Below, piece by piece: positions 37,287 to 49,500 of a stretch of DNA of 64,000 nt. Source of the DNA: Oreocharis arfaki (taxonomy: Eukaryota > Chordata > Aves > Passeriformes > Paramythiidae); the NCBI GenBank assembly GCA_013398015.1, contig VZRR01011619.1, forward strand, positions 1 through 64,000, in the 5' to 3' direction. The notes under the pieces are model-generated. The model was not told the origin of the DNA. It did not search any database and saw nothing but the letters and a program-made list of their open reading frames with translations. The position numbers were made by a program, and so were the translations under genes. Positions within the stretch are counted from its first letter, which is position 1; every line of letters begins with the position of its first letter.

Positions 37287-37356
37287 TTTTATATATCCCC
37301 AATATTTTTGTTCATTTGTTTTTTTTTATTATTTTTTATTTTATATATCCCCAATA
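37287..37356. repeat. Short direct duplication in a T-rich tract
   Basis: The string ttttatatatccccaata occurs at about 37,287 and again at about 37,339, with T-rich sequence around and between. It lies 100-180 bp beyond the PTPRD stop codon. Confidence 0.8.
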
Positions 37357-37463
37357 ATTGCTCCTTAGCTAAGAGTTAAGAAGTACTTCTAAAGCACATC
37401 GTATGGCTCAGAAGCGGCTCTCTGGATCTTAAAGGGCCTGCAATAAAAATCCACAATGGGTTT

Positions 37464-37532
37464 TTATGTTGCATAGTGATCAAAGCTGCCCAGATACTCC
37501 AGTGCGGCTCGATAGCAGAACTGGTATTGATC
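37464..37532 (-). CDS. PTPRD: PTPRD terminal coding exon and stop codon
   Basis: The last coding exon has 22 codons and TAA (37464-37466 on the plus strand). It encodes [15 protein letters not shown] and the invariant LAR-family C-terminus SFDHYAT. The acceptor is a strong pyrimidine tract, tttctttctctag. DQY plus CYR is the combination I associate with PTPRD. The 3' UTR continues from here into lower coordinates without an obvious further splice. Confidence 0.95.
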   Translation of the reverse strand, partial: DQYQFCYRAALEYLGSFDHYAT

Positions 37533-40500
37533 CTAGAGAAAGAAAAATAGAAAACGAAAGCATCAAAAAGTCAGCTTGTTGGTTGGTTTCTAGTTTCTTT
37601 CAAATTATAGTGAGTATTTTGTAGCTACAAACAAATATACTGCAGAGGCATCTGCAGTTCAGCAATATTCACTTGCTGACATAAACAGAAAACCACTCTG
37701 AGCTACAACAGATGAAGATAGACACTCATTTAATGCAACAACATTTTCCACAGAATGCGGCTTCTTTTTGTGCAGAGACGATATACCCACCTACTGACAG
37801 TCTGTTATGCTGGATTAAAACAGTATCAGCATACAGCTTTCTTCTGATAGGAACATGCTAGGATGCTTTTCCCCCATGTATTTGAAAATAAGCAGCAGAA
37901 CATACAATTAATTCCACAGCTAATACAACACTAAGTGAAAAAGTCCATCATAGCCTTAATACGGAATGCTGTATGGAAAACCATCAGGTTAAAAATCATG
38001 TTAAACAAGCAAAGGGAATCCCAGCCTTTCAGTAATTAAGGCTTTGATGAAAATGTGAAGATACCTTAGCCTGTGGTAAGAAAAGGGCCTAAGTGAGAAA
38101 CACGGAGCTAAAGAACCTCATTCACATGAAACAGACTTCATTTCAACCTATTACTGAAAGCAGAGAGAAGTTTAGTGTGGTGAGAAATTTGCTTATACAT
38201 CCAATGAACCCAACATTTGGCAGTTTGTGTTATTCTCACGCCCATAATGCAGGCCTTTTGCACATTTACATTATGTTGCACACTTACACTAAAACGGTAC
38301 ATCTGTGTACTTACTTCCAACTGCAATTCAGGGTTTAAATGGTAAAAATTAAAAAAGAAAAAAAACCAAAAAATTGCTCAAAAATACCAGGGATGTCTAT
38401 TTATGTGATAGTGCTATGTGGAAACTGCACAGGTTGCACTTTTTAAGATCATAATCAAAACTCTTTTGGAGGTCAGGAAACTAATCAGGTACTTGCTTCA
38501 CTGAGGTGGTGTGATCACTAATAGCTCTTTTCTGTTAGCTAGAATAGTTAGAACAGTGGCAGAATACATTACACATATGCCTGAATTTTAAGTGTATGTG
38601 TGGTTCACATGGAAGTGCCTTGTTTAGTAAGGGTTACATTTCCTGGCAGTTTATACCAGTGAATGAGAGATTTGTTTTCCACAGAATCCTGGAAGAAATG
38701 CGTGCACAACACTTCTGCTTCCAGCAGTGGGGATGAAGGGTAGCATACAGAAATAAGTCAAAGCAGGGGAGGGAGCATATATTGCAGAATTTAACTCTTC
38801 ATTTTTCAGGCAGGCTCAAAGAAGCATAGTTTTTCTGTATACTGTAGTTATTTCTTGCAGCCAAAATAACAGAAAGCAGTCATTTTTCATTTTGCTTATC
38901 CAGAAGAATGATGGTAGTGGAAAAGAGATGGAATTAACTCTTCAGTTTGGTCACAGTGATTTATTTGGCTAAGTGACAAGATTAAAAATAAATATCTGTA
39001 TTTTTCATATAAGTTCTTATGAAGTTGTCTTCTTAAAAGTAAAACTACCCATCTTCTACTGAACAAGTTTAATTTTCTTGTGGAAAATGGCAAACTCCGG
39101 GGAGCCATTTTAAATTCCACAGACTGTAATTTAAAGGCCAGTGTCACTCAAACTATACTAAATAAATGTGTGACCTAAAATGCTTTCCTTCTCTTCCCCT
39201 TTTTCTTGGTTCTCCTAACCTATTTGCTCTGGCTTAGTTCAGGTCTTCTCAGAAATTAAAGCAGAAATTAGGCACAACATTAACTGATAATGTTTAAGCA
39301 TTCTTTATGACATGACAGAGTTCCAGTTACAAGCCCAGGTAACTGGTCTATAGTATTTATGCCTTTCTTTATTCCTCTATGCCAAACTTGCTAGCAAAGA
39401 AGTTATTTACACTATAGTTACCCTGAATGCTGAACTTACCATTATGATTTTCAGTCCAAAAAGCCACTTGCATGGTGACTCGAAGTCAAGAAAAACATGA
39501 AAATATTACAGTGGCAGTCTGAAGACATGGTCAAGACCTTGCTCTCAGGGGAAAAAAAAAACAGTGGATCCACCTGCACAAACAATTCACCTGCTTCTTT
39601 GTTACCACACATTTCTGCCAGGAAACAAGGATCAAATAAAAACAGGTGATGCTTCACAAATGGATTTTCTCAACTACCATAATTTAGGATCCACTACTGA
39701 AATAATTTTTTTCCTCCTCATCCTAGAGTAACCACTGCAGTAACAGGAAATAGTCCTTGCGGTACCTTTATGGCAGATTTTACCCTATAGTCACCGGGCT
39801 AATATATGACTTCAGATATAACACTAAGCCCATTTTATACAGTCTCTATCTGCACGTTTTTTGCTTGTGCAAATACTGCTTCTTTTCCATCACTATGGCA
39901 TATGGATACTGTTTTGCTCACCTCTGTCTGTACCATGGCTGGCCGCTGTGTCCTTAACATTTTGACAGTCTGGAAGATGTCTACAACACCTTCATACCTC
40001 ATTCTTTCTAACACAATACTCAGGGTTATGAATACTCCAGTCCTTCCAACACCCGCGCTGTTGAAGAGAATGAAGAGAAAATAAAAGGAAAAAACAAGTT
40101 AATTGACAGTTAATGCTGAAAGAATTGGCTGACAAGTTATTTGTGGTTACAACACACCATATGTGTACAAATTTCTATATGGGGAAAGGCTCAGTAAGCA
40201 AAATTCCCCAGCAAATTACCACACTGCATTCAAAAGAATAACTGCGCTCAAGCAAACTTTACGCGCTACTGAGTACATCCTGACTCTCCAGTCTTCCTTG
40301 CAAAGTGACTTGGTTTGTTCATCCAGATATACAAAAATCAGTGCATGGTGAAGGCAAATGTTAACATTTGCTTCCAATACCATACATTGGAACTGACAAG
40401 AGAAAATGAAGCCAAAATGCATTTTACTGCTTGCTTTACTTTAGTTCATCATGTATATGCCCTGTTTTGTACATCTTCACTGTGCTGTTTTACCCTCTAC

Positions 40501-43500
40501 TTTGAGTTAGAAGTATGGATGTTCATTTAATATTGAACTTGTTCATACATGTTTCAATTCAAATAATGGACACAAAAAAATCTCAACTCAGGTCTTATTG
40601 AAGTCTGGCAGTCTGGATCTTTGCTTTCCAATGCTGATGTACATTTACCATGGTTGTCTACATTAGTCTTAAATATCTTTGAGTACATATGGCTTGTTTG
40701 CTCTGTGCTCTCTCCTGGGTTTCTGCTATTACTTTAACCCTCAGGAAGTGATTGAAATTCTTGCAATCAACAGAACCAATAGCTGTCAGCTTTCAAAATT
40801 AAACAATCACTTATTCATGAGGATTATCCATGGCAAAAGACAGGTAACTACACAGAAAAAAAGATTTTCTAAGTCTGAACTTCTGTGGGTGGAAACTAAG
40901 TACCCTGTCATCTCACTATTGATGCTAATAATTTCACAGGGTTTTCTCCAGCCAAACAACTTTGGGAAACTGAATATTTATGAGACCTGTTCACCAGAGA
41001 AGTGAATGGAACAGCATGAACAACAGGGAAAACTTGAAGAACTCCGAATGTTCATATGAACTATGACAGAGATCCAGCAAATTTATGAAACTAGTGTGGA
41101 AACTGAATGTTCAAACTGTATGATGGTATTTTAGTGTTTGGTCTAGGTCAGTGCACTTCTAGGGCTATTAGACATATGCAATTGGATTTATCAATTTTGC
41201 ATAGGCTGGGTGCCCTCAGATTGCTGAAGCCAAAGACAACTGACACACCACTTGATGGAATATCATGCTGTCAGTGATGATTTACCTATATGGGATAACA
41301 ACAGGCCTGGACATCTAAAGCAATTGCAGTGTAAGGTACCTGATGAGGTGAATTAGACAGCTAGTAATTAAGAAACATCCTGAAAAATCCTGGAACCTGC
41401 TCATTGGAACGTGTTTGGACTTTACAGAGCTGATGACAGTGTGACCTAAACCAAGCAGCCCAGAAAATGACCAGCAGAATGAAGGCAAATTACCATTTTA
41501 CATTCTCCTTGCTCCTGCTCCTGCTCTGCTATGTAAAGATTAAAAAAAAAAAAAAAAAAGTATTTTCTAAATGTGTGAGAGGATTGCTGGCCTCATACAT
41601 TAGAGAAATCTTTGTTTAAAAAAATTACTCGGAAATCTTCAGCAAAAGGAAGAAATTTATTTGTTGTCTTGTGTACTTAAGAAATCAGCAAGTATCTGGA
41701 GACACTACTTAACGAGAAAGAGAGACTAATATGGAAAGCTCTCGATGCTTGCAAATCCTAGCTAGTCATCAAATGTAATGTCTTGAGAAAAGTCTGTAGG
41801 ACATTGATCCTGTTCCCCTTAGAGTGGCAAGCATATTTTAACACTGTAGCAATTCCTATCCAAAAATGCTTAGGATTTCTAGAGTGAAGTTAAAGCACTC
41901 CTTCATGATGCTTTATGATTCACAGTGATTTATTATTTAAACTAGAAGTAAAGTTAGGATGCTTTAATGAACCATGAGGAAGTACTGATTTGTTGTAAGA
42001 GAGAAGAGTTTATCACTACAAAGACATGTTGCATTTCCCAGAATGCATTCTGGGAAAGGTCTTCCTCACTCTTGAGCTAAAAGCTGGAATAAAAAGACTA
42101 TAAATATCTGATATTGGTTGAAGTAAAAATTTTGTTTGAACAGTCCTTTCCTCTCTTAAATAGTTTTAAGTATCTGCCTCATGAGGTTAGAAATTTTTTA
42201 ATTCAACACGCTGACCTACTTGCAAAAATGCTAGAAAAAGAGAAAATTTAAAATTGTGAGTTGTGAAGGTTTACTGTGTAACAGAGAAAGCAAGCTTGTG
42301 AAAATAGTGTAGAGTGTGAAGGGCACCCAAAGGAAATGACACTAGGGGAGTTCTAATTCACTGTACAATTCATCATGGTACAAAGTGGAGTCATTATTTT
42401 AATAATTCCTCAGAGACTAGGAAAGTGCAGGTATCCAGGATCTTGTGCTTCCTGAAAGAAACAAACAAACTTACTAATTTGCTAGGGACACTCCCTATTC
42501 ACGTAAGTTGACTAACACTGACGATGATTACCATCACTAGTCCCTAAATTACAATAACAACTAGGACATTTTAAAACCAAGCCATGATTAGTTACACTGG
42601 ATTTGACTTTGTTTCTAGCAAAGTCAATGGCAGAAATCCATAATTTAACCATGAAAGATCACATGTACTGTAAGCAGTACTCACTGTAGTTGCAAGTGGA
42701 CATGTCTGCACGATACAAAGAACTTAGAAGAACAATATAACTTTGCTTTCTTATCTGCATAAAGGCATAAATATTGCTTATTACTCCTGTCCTCTCAAAA
42801 CTCATTAATGTTGAAGAATAAGGCTTGTTCTTATCAGAGTTGTCCTTCATTTTCCCTTGTGAAATGAATCCCAATCAGTGCTCTGCAATGCTATTCTCCT
42901 CAGCAGGCCATAAAAAAATTTTAGGCACACCAAAAAAAGTAGGATTCAACTATTCCAACACATTTATTTTGTCAGTCTTTCAGATTAGGGGATCCTAAAG
43001 AACTCAACTTCTGTTTACTCCTGACTTTGGAAAGATGAGAATTTCTCTCTGTTTACTGGGGTCTAGTAAACTCATTCATTTGTCTTCCTGCTAGTATTGG
43101 GGCACTACTCGGCTGGCAGTAAGGACTTGCAACTTGTGTCAGTATTCTGCATCTCTGTTATAATAAATTATTATTTATATAATAATATATAAAAATACTA
43201 TTTATATATTTAATCTACCAAAAAAATACTACAAAAATGAGTACCTAAAATCCTAATGGAATTTATAGAAAACAATTTATTAAATAAGAGATAAAAGATA
43301 AAGATATTATTTTTGGCCATCTGCTATAGACTCCAGAATACTGTAGAGAAAATAAATAAAAAATATAAGAATATTAAAAAGCCCATGCTGGATTATTCCT
43401 ACCCACTGTGCAAGCTGTTTTCATCTGCATATCAGTTGCAAAGGAATTGAGGGTACCCATCACATCAAAAATGAGAACTAAGTTCTGAAGTTAGTAATCA

Positions 43501-46500
43501 TCAACTCAAACCTCAATGATTTTTTTGACAGGCAAAATTTCTAAACACTACTTTCCATTCCATTCCCTTTCTTGAGATACCTACCTTTTTTTTTTGTCTC
43601 ATCTTGATTGCTACTAATGTGACACTGAGGTGTAACTACCTTGTTTGCAGCTAATAATTCCCACCAAAGTAACAGCCTCACTTTTAATTTCAAGTGGAAA
43701 AAATCTCAGATGTAGTAGCCTGTGATTAGGCTCTTCCTATGCCTTCTCTGTGCAGCATTGACCAGATTGCTTTAATGCTGCATTAGAGACATTTATAAGT
43801 GAAGTAAAAATCATGTGTTTCCACATATTTCTGAAGAACTGTTTCTGTATAAATGGAATATCACAGAACAGTTCCCATTTCAAAAAGCAGTTCATTGTGT
43901 TCCTTTTTAGATCTTCTACTTGATTACATTTTCTGATAGTTCACCTCTGAAATGTTTAAGTACACACCTTTGCCACAATCAGCAATCAGCTTTAGAAAAA
44001 AACCAAATCTGCATATAATTAATTTCTAAGCCTTGTTTACTTACCTGCAATGAACAGAAATTGGTCCATCCTGACCAAATTGCTCTTTTGTTTTATGCAC
44101 TTGGCCTATGAAGTCAATAAATCCTTCTCCAGACTTTGGCACTCCTTGTTCTGGCCAGTCAGTGAACTGGAACTGCCTCACTGTTCGGGACTGACCATCC
44201 TTTAAGAAAAGACACAAAGGATGTATCACAAAAGCATGCTGCTGTGGCTTAAATCACAGAGTAAGGATGTTGAGAGGAGCTGGGGAATGGCTAAGATCAC
44301 ATTTATGAAAACTCTTTCAAGTGCAGGTAGTGGCTGAAGTGTTTGTATTGGCCCAGAAGTGTAGTTTCATTAACAATATTGCATGGATTCTCTCCCACAC
44401 TGCACAGGAGAGTTGTCTGGCATTCTGATGGTGTAAAATGGGTGTTGGAGGCCAAAGGCCTAACAACCCCACCAGGGTATATGACTTTTTTGGTATGTTA
44501 TGTTTTGAATCCTGTGGACTACAAATTCCTTTATACACAGATCAGGTAGAATAAGGTCATTTAATCTGACTTTCCATTTCTGAGATATGCTCATCTACTT
44601 CACGGCAGGAATATCCTCACTGATAAGACTTGTTTAAGACAAGTATAAGACATTGCCCTCCTTGCAGATCTTATCTTTAATAGTAAGCTGTTTTCTATGA
44701 GGTGAACATTTTTCCTGGAAGAAGATGGATCAACAAGCCAGTCGTTGCTTAAAGAATTTCCCTTTGATAATGGTTCATTTAATTCACGAGCAGCTTGGAG
44801 TTAGTTAAAATGGAGAGGAAGGGCTTCCTTTCTCAAAACAAGCCATCCGAAGCTCTTCAATCCCTGTGGTTAGGAATACTAACAGCATTTCTTTAAAGTA
44901 CAGACTACTGCATCATAGTTATTTTTATAATGAAGCCACTGGGATTACTAAATGACAACTTCTGCTATATGCCTATTAAATGTGTAAAAAGTCAGGTCAC
45001 AAAAAAATGCAATACAAACAGATAAAGCAAATTTGTTCTGCACTTTCAAGCACTGTGCTTGATGATCTTGACATTGTCAACCTGCACAGCCGATATGCTC
45101 AAAATTGTGGCAATATGAGCTACTGATGTTAACTGGTGCCTCAAGACATCATGTTTTCTAAGCATCCACCCTGCCATGTCTTCAAAATGGTCTTCTATTA
45201 AGTGAAACTCATGAAAAATTGAAATTTCTTCTAGGTAAAACTCATGAAAAATTCAAATTATTACTGGAGATTCCCCTCAAAAAGCAGCAAGTTATGCTGG
45301 AGCCCAGAACAATCTTTCTCTCATTTGCCTTCTACCACAAGCACTCAGTTGTTACAGACCTTTGAAATGATACAGAAGTGATTTTAAATATAACCAAAGG
45401 AAATCCTAATGCTTTGCTTTTATATTTCCTCTGGTTTTGTGGGGTTTTGCCTCCCGTGTCTCAGATGAGTAAGAAAAACAGAAAAAAATGCTACGAGTAC
45501 CAGCAACTACTCTGTGAGAAGACACACATAATGTCTACTTCCACTAGACCACTGTGACAATTTAGTAGTCTGTATCTGTGAAATGCTTTTTGCCACTTAA
45601 AAAAATATGTAATGTTTGAAAATATTCATCCAATTTGATTTCTTGTGGGCATCAACACAAAGAACTAAATGTTTCCTTCGAAAATGGTATTTTGTTAATA
45701 CAAACATCTCTGATAATAGTCTCTGTAATCCCATTTTCCCCCAAGAAGACATAATGAAATTGCATCCTCCAGACAGCCTTAGGCACATGATATAAATTCA
45801 TCAAGAAGGCACAAGTATAGGCTGATCCCCTTCAAAATAACCTTCCATTCTTCTAATGTAATGAAAGAAAACCTGAAATCTGACTTACTTGCAACATGTT
45901 GTTAAGGGGATGGAAACTCTTCAGCAATTTCTGACCATGACAGGACTTACACTAAAACAGTAACTTTTTCCAGGTAGAAAAAGTAAGAAAGACACTGCTT
46001 TACATAAGTCCGGTCTGTCACTGGAAAGGTGACACATTTCTTTGTGATAAATAGATCTAATGGTAAATATTTTTTTTTCAGTGTGTATATATCAACTGTA
46101 TTAGTATGTTTCATGACTTCAGTAACTCAGTATTCCAATGCAAGTCTGTGAAATGGCAATAACCTCTCTTATTTAATGTTATTTAATGAGCAGAGGAATA
46201 AAGTTACTTTGTCTACATTAGACTAGCATTAGAGCATATTGGGAACTGATCTGCAATTTCTTACAGCTCCCTCTGCTACTGACATTATAAACAGTGCTGA
46301 TTTCTTTTAATGAGATTCTTGCCAACAGCAGTCCAGACACAAATGGCAAATCTTATTAAAATCTTTACTTTTAAATACTGTGACAGTTTGCACAGTTAGT
46401 TATCAAAATAAGTACTTTCCGATCCCTATGTGGCACAGAGGGCTTTTAATGTATCATCCTATATATTGGCTGACCATTTGAATTTCTTCTTCCTTCTCAC

Positions 46501-49500
46501 AGGGGATATTCAATTGTCTTTTGATTAGGCTGTAGAATTTGTAATACTCTCTTACAGCCACCTCTAATAGCTTAGCCTTAAATAAGACTGGCCCAACATA
46601 TTGACCTCCTGAGTTTCCAGAGAAAGTGAGAAAAAAGCAGTCAGAAGCAGTAACTTGAAGCAGTTACAGAGTTCAATTTCACTGTACGGCAATTCACAGT
46701 TCAGTTTCAGAAATAACAGAGAGTTCCACACCAGACACTTGTTGCTGGCACCTACAAAGGTACAGTGCCTCATTTTTTGTCCCTGTGGAATAATTGGGCA
46801 TCTTGGCTCTGCCAGAGCATGGATGATATTGTAACAGTATGGATGGATTTGGAGATGAGAGCAAGAGACGATGTTTGCAATCACTCCAGCATTTACTCTT
46901 CTTTGAATGCAACAATTTAGTCAAACGATCTCGATTACTGGGCGTGACAGCCACAAAAGCCTAACTAGAGGAAAACAATATTGTACATTTTGATAAGTAT
47001 TTCCCACTTCCTTCAGTAAACTCGGGAGGAGCTATAGTTTCCCAGCATAACCAGAAAATTTAAGATGGTGCTGTCAGCTCACTGATGAATTCAACAAAAT
47101 TTGGACCATCAAGAAAAGAGATTTTTAAAATTTGAGAAGCAACAATATGTGATAGTAAAACGTCACAACAGGACTGGCTACGTGCTTTATACTTTTTAAA
47201 AGAGGTTTATTAATCTCATGTCAAATAAAATTAATTTTGGGAAATTAAATAATTTAATTATTTGACCCTTTTTTACTGATTTGATAGCTGTAGGTAAGCA
47301 GACTTTCTTAAATATCCTACTTCAATATAAAATTTTGAAATAACTTTTTTTGAATATGAAAGGTTTAGAGACAGGTCCATTACAGCTATGGTTTTTTTTA
47401 GAATTGTAATTTTGTTACCAGAGCTTTGTGAACTACGTCACATAACAACTCTTCCAACCTGATACAGATTTTTAATAGAAAATCAATGAAAACTATCAGC
47501 ATATTTGCAATGAAATTGGCTTTGACTACCTCTGCTTACAAGTGTGTTTAAAGACTGGTGCTAGAAGCCTGTTCTCCACTTTTCTTAAGCACAAATAGGT
47601 TAGAGAAGTGAGGAGTCATATGATCCTTACTACATTTCAAATAGAATGAAAATCAGATCCAATGTATCTACAGTTTCTTTACAAAAACCTACAACTAAAT
47701 CTCATTTGCCAAACAAAAGGTTCATATGCTGATTGATAGTAACAATACTATCCAATTTTACTTGAAGTTCACATTAAAAGCAGTAGTCTAGCTAACTACT
47801 GGGAAGTCTAATATTTTGGATGCTGACAGGCAACTCTGAGTAGCCACTCATGTTATTCCTGGACAGTACATCCTGCTATTTTGCTTGAACAAGTATTATT
47901 CCACAGTGCCTACAGAAACAGACACTGACAGAATGTTTTCCTGCCATGCAGACTGAAGTGCTAGAAACCAAGTCTGAGAAATGCCAAATATATATTAAAA
48001 GTTTATATATCTTTAATCTTATATGAGTGCTCAGTTTTGGACTCAGGAATTCAGATAAGAAATGAAGTATGAAAATGAGGATGCTAAGGTCACAGCTGCG
48101 TGTATCTACTCTGCAGATATACTAGAGAGCTGAAAATATGCTATATGAAAAATCAAATTATAATGTGCAAAGCTTGTCCAGCTTTTCTTATGAATGTCAT
48201 TTGCTCTGCAGTTTCAAAATCTCAATGTATTAACTTTCATACTCACTCAGCCTCAAGAGTGGTGCAAAACAACAAAACAACACTGTTAAGTGGCAAAAAT
48301 TATACTCAATATTGATCAAGGGAAAAATGAGGAAAAAGAGGAAAATGGTCCTCAAATAATCAAATGTATTTTGGCACAAATAGCTCAGAACTATAAAACT
48401 GTGCTGCCCAGATGCTAGATCTGAATGAAGTCAATTGTTCCTACAGAAAGATCCCATTTATTTAAAAATAACTTAATGTGCTTTTTTATTCTTGTCTGTA
48501 GAAAGCATATCTCTAGGGTTCTCTTAATAAAAATTTTAAAAACACCAAACACAGAAAAAGCAAGACATAGACATTTTCTTTTAAACTTACTGTAACAAGT
48601 GTAATGCTACTTTGACTTACCCTTGCATCTGTAACCTTGAATTCCCTCAGAATATACTGTGGCATGTTGTACTCTGCCATTGGATCTACCACAAAATACT
48701 GATATCTGGCTGAGCGCTCCGCAGGCCAGTACTGGTGGCATTTTTCCTACAAAATAACAAAGTAAAATACATTTCCCATTACTAGAGATCACTACCATTA
48801 ATTGGTATAAACCCTTTTTTACTCAGCTAAGTGTGATATTAACGAGAAGTGCCAATAGGGACAAGAACATGAGCTGCTTGTGTCGCTGTAAACATTAAAC
48901 TCGTATAGTAGAAAATTATCTTCAATACTGTGCTGCAAAGGGCTTCTCATTGGTTGCTATATATCTGAACTTGCTTATACTTCTGCTCAGTTTTATTATC
49001 TATCAGTGACAAGAGCTATCCCTAGCCTAACTTTCAATGGCGAGTTTTTATCTCAATTTAAATCCTGATACTATCTTCAGTTTTCTTCCTTTCGGCTTGT
49101 TGGAGCAAGTCCCCCCAGCCTCGGTCATGATTCTATCTCTGCATCCACTAGCCATGTCCTGAATAATCTCTATTCTCTCAGACACATGGCCTAACTCAGA
49201 TTTCTTATCAGATGCCAGCTTTCTCTTGACATAATCCTGTACAGATAGTAGACTGCTTTGTTCTTTCCAGTAGACAGAGTATCAGTAAATGAGTTTAGAA
49301 CTGTAAACTGGGGACTGAAACTTTAATGTGCAGGACAGAACACCTAGAAGACATTCATATCTCAAAAATATCATACTTTCTTTTAACTTTTTTACAAGGA
49401 GATGCTGCAAAAGTGAAGTTTCCAAATAAGAGATCTTTTTCAATAGACATCAGTGCTCCCTCTGCATGCTTCAGAACATCAGCATGCAAACTCACTTGCT

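Larger units (their letters stand above)
33760..37463 (-). other. PTPRD: PTPRD 3' untranslated region (extent inferred)
   Basis: This is the minus-strand sequence following the stop codon. It is very AT-rich and contains TG/CA and TA microsatellites (36085-36136, 36427-36496), a 22-base T run (34901-34922) next to a 30-N gap, an A run (35370-35391), a polypurine tract and a short direct duplication. Its far end is set only by candidate AATAAA signals on the minus strand. A 3.7-kb UTR is plausible for this gene, but transcript data are needed to place the end. No CR1 or LTR copy is apparent inside it, in contrast with the region to its left. Confidence 0.6.

Noticed and set aside
46564..46954. 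Minus-strand open frames of 86 and 106 codons in the intron between D2 exons
   Set aside because: No flanking splice sites fit the PTPRD phases and no phosphatase motif is present; the D2 sequence is already complete without them.
48607..48798. 63-codon minus-strand frame over a PTPRD exon
   Set aside because: It is a different frame from the phosphatase reading and has no similarity to any known domain.
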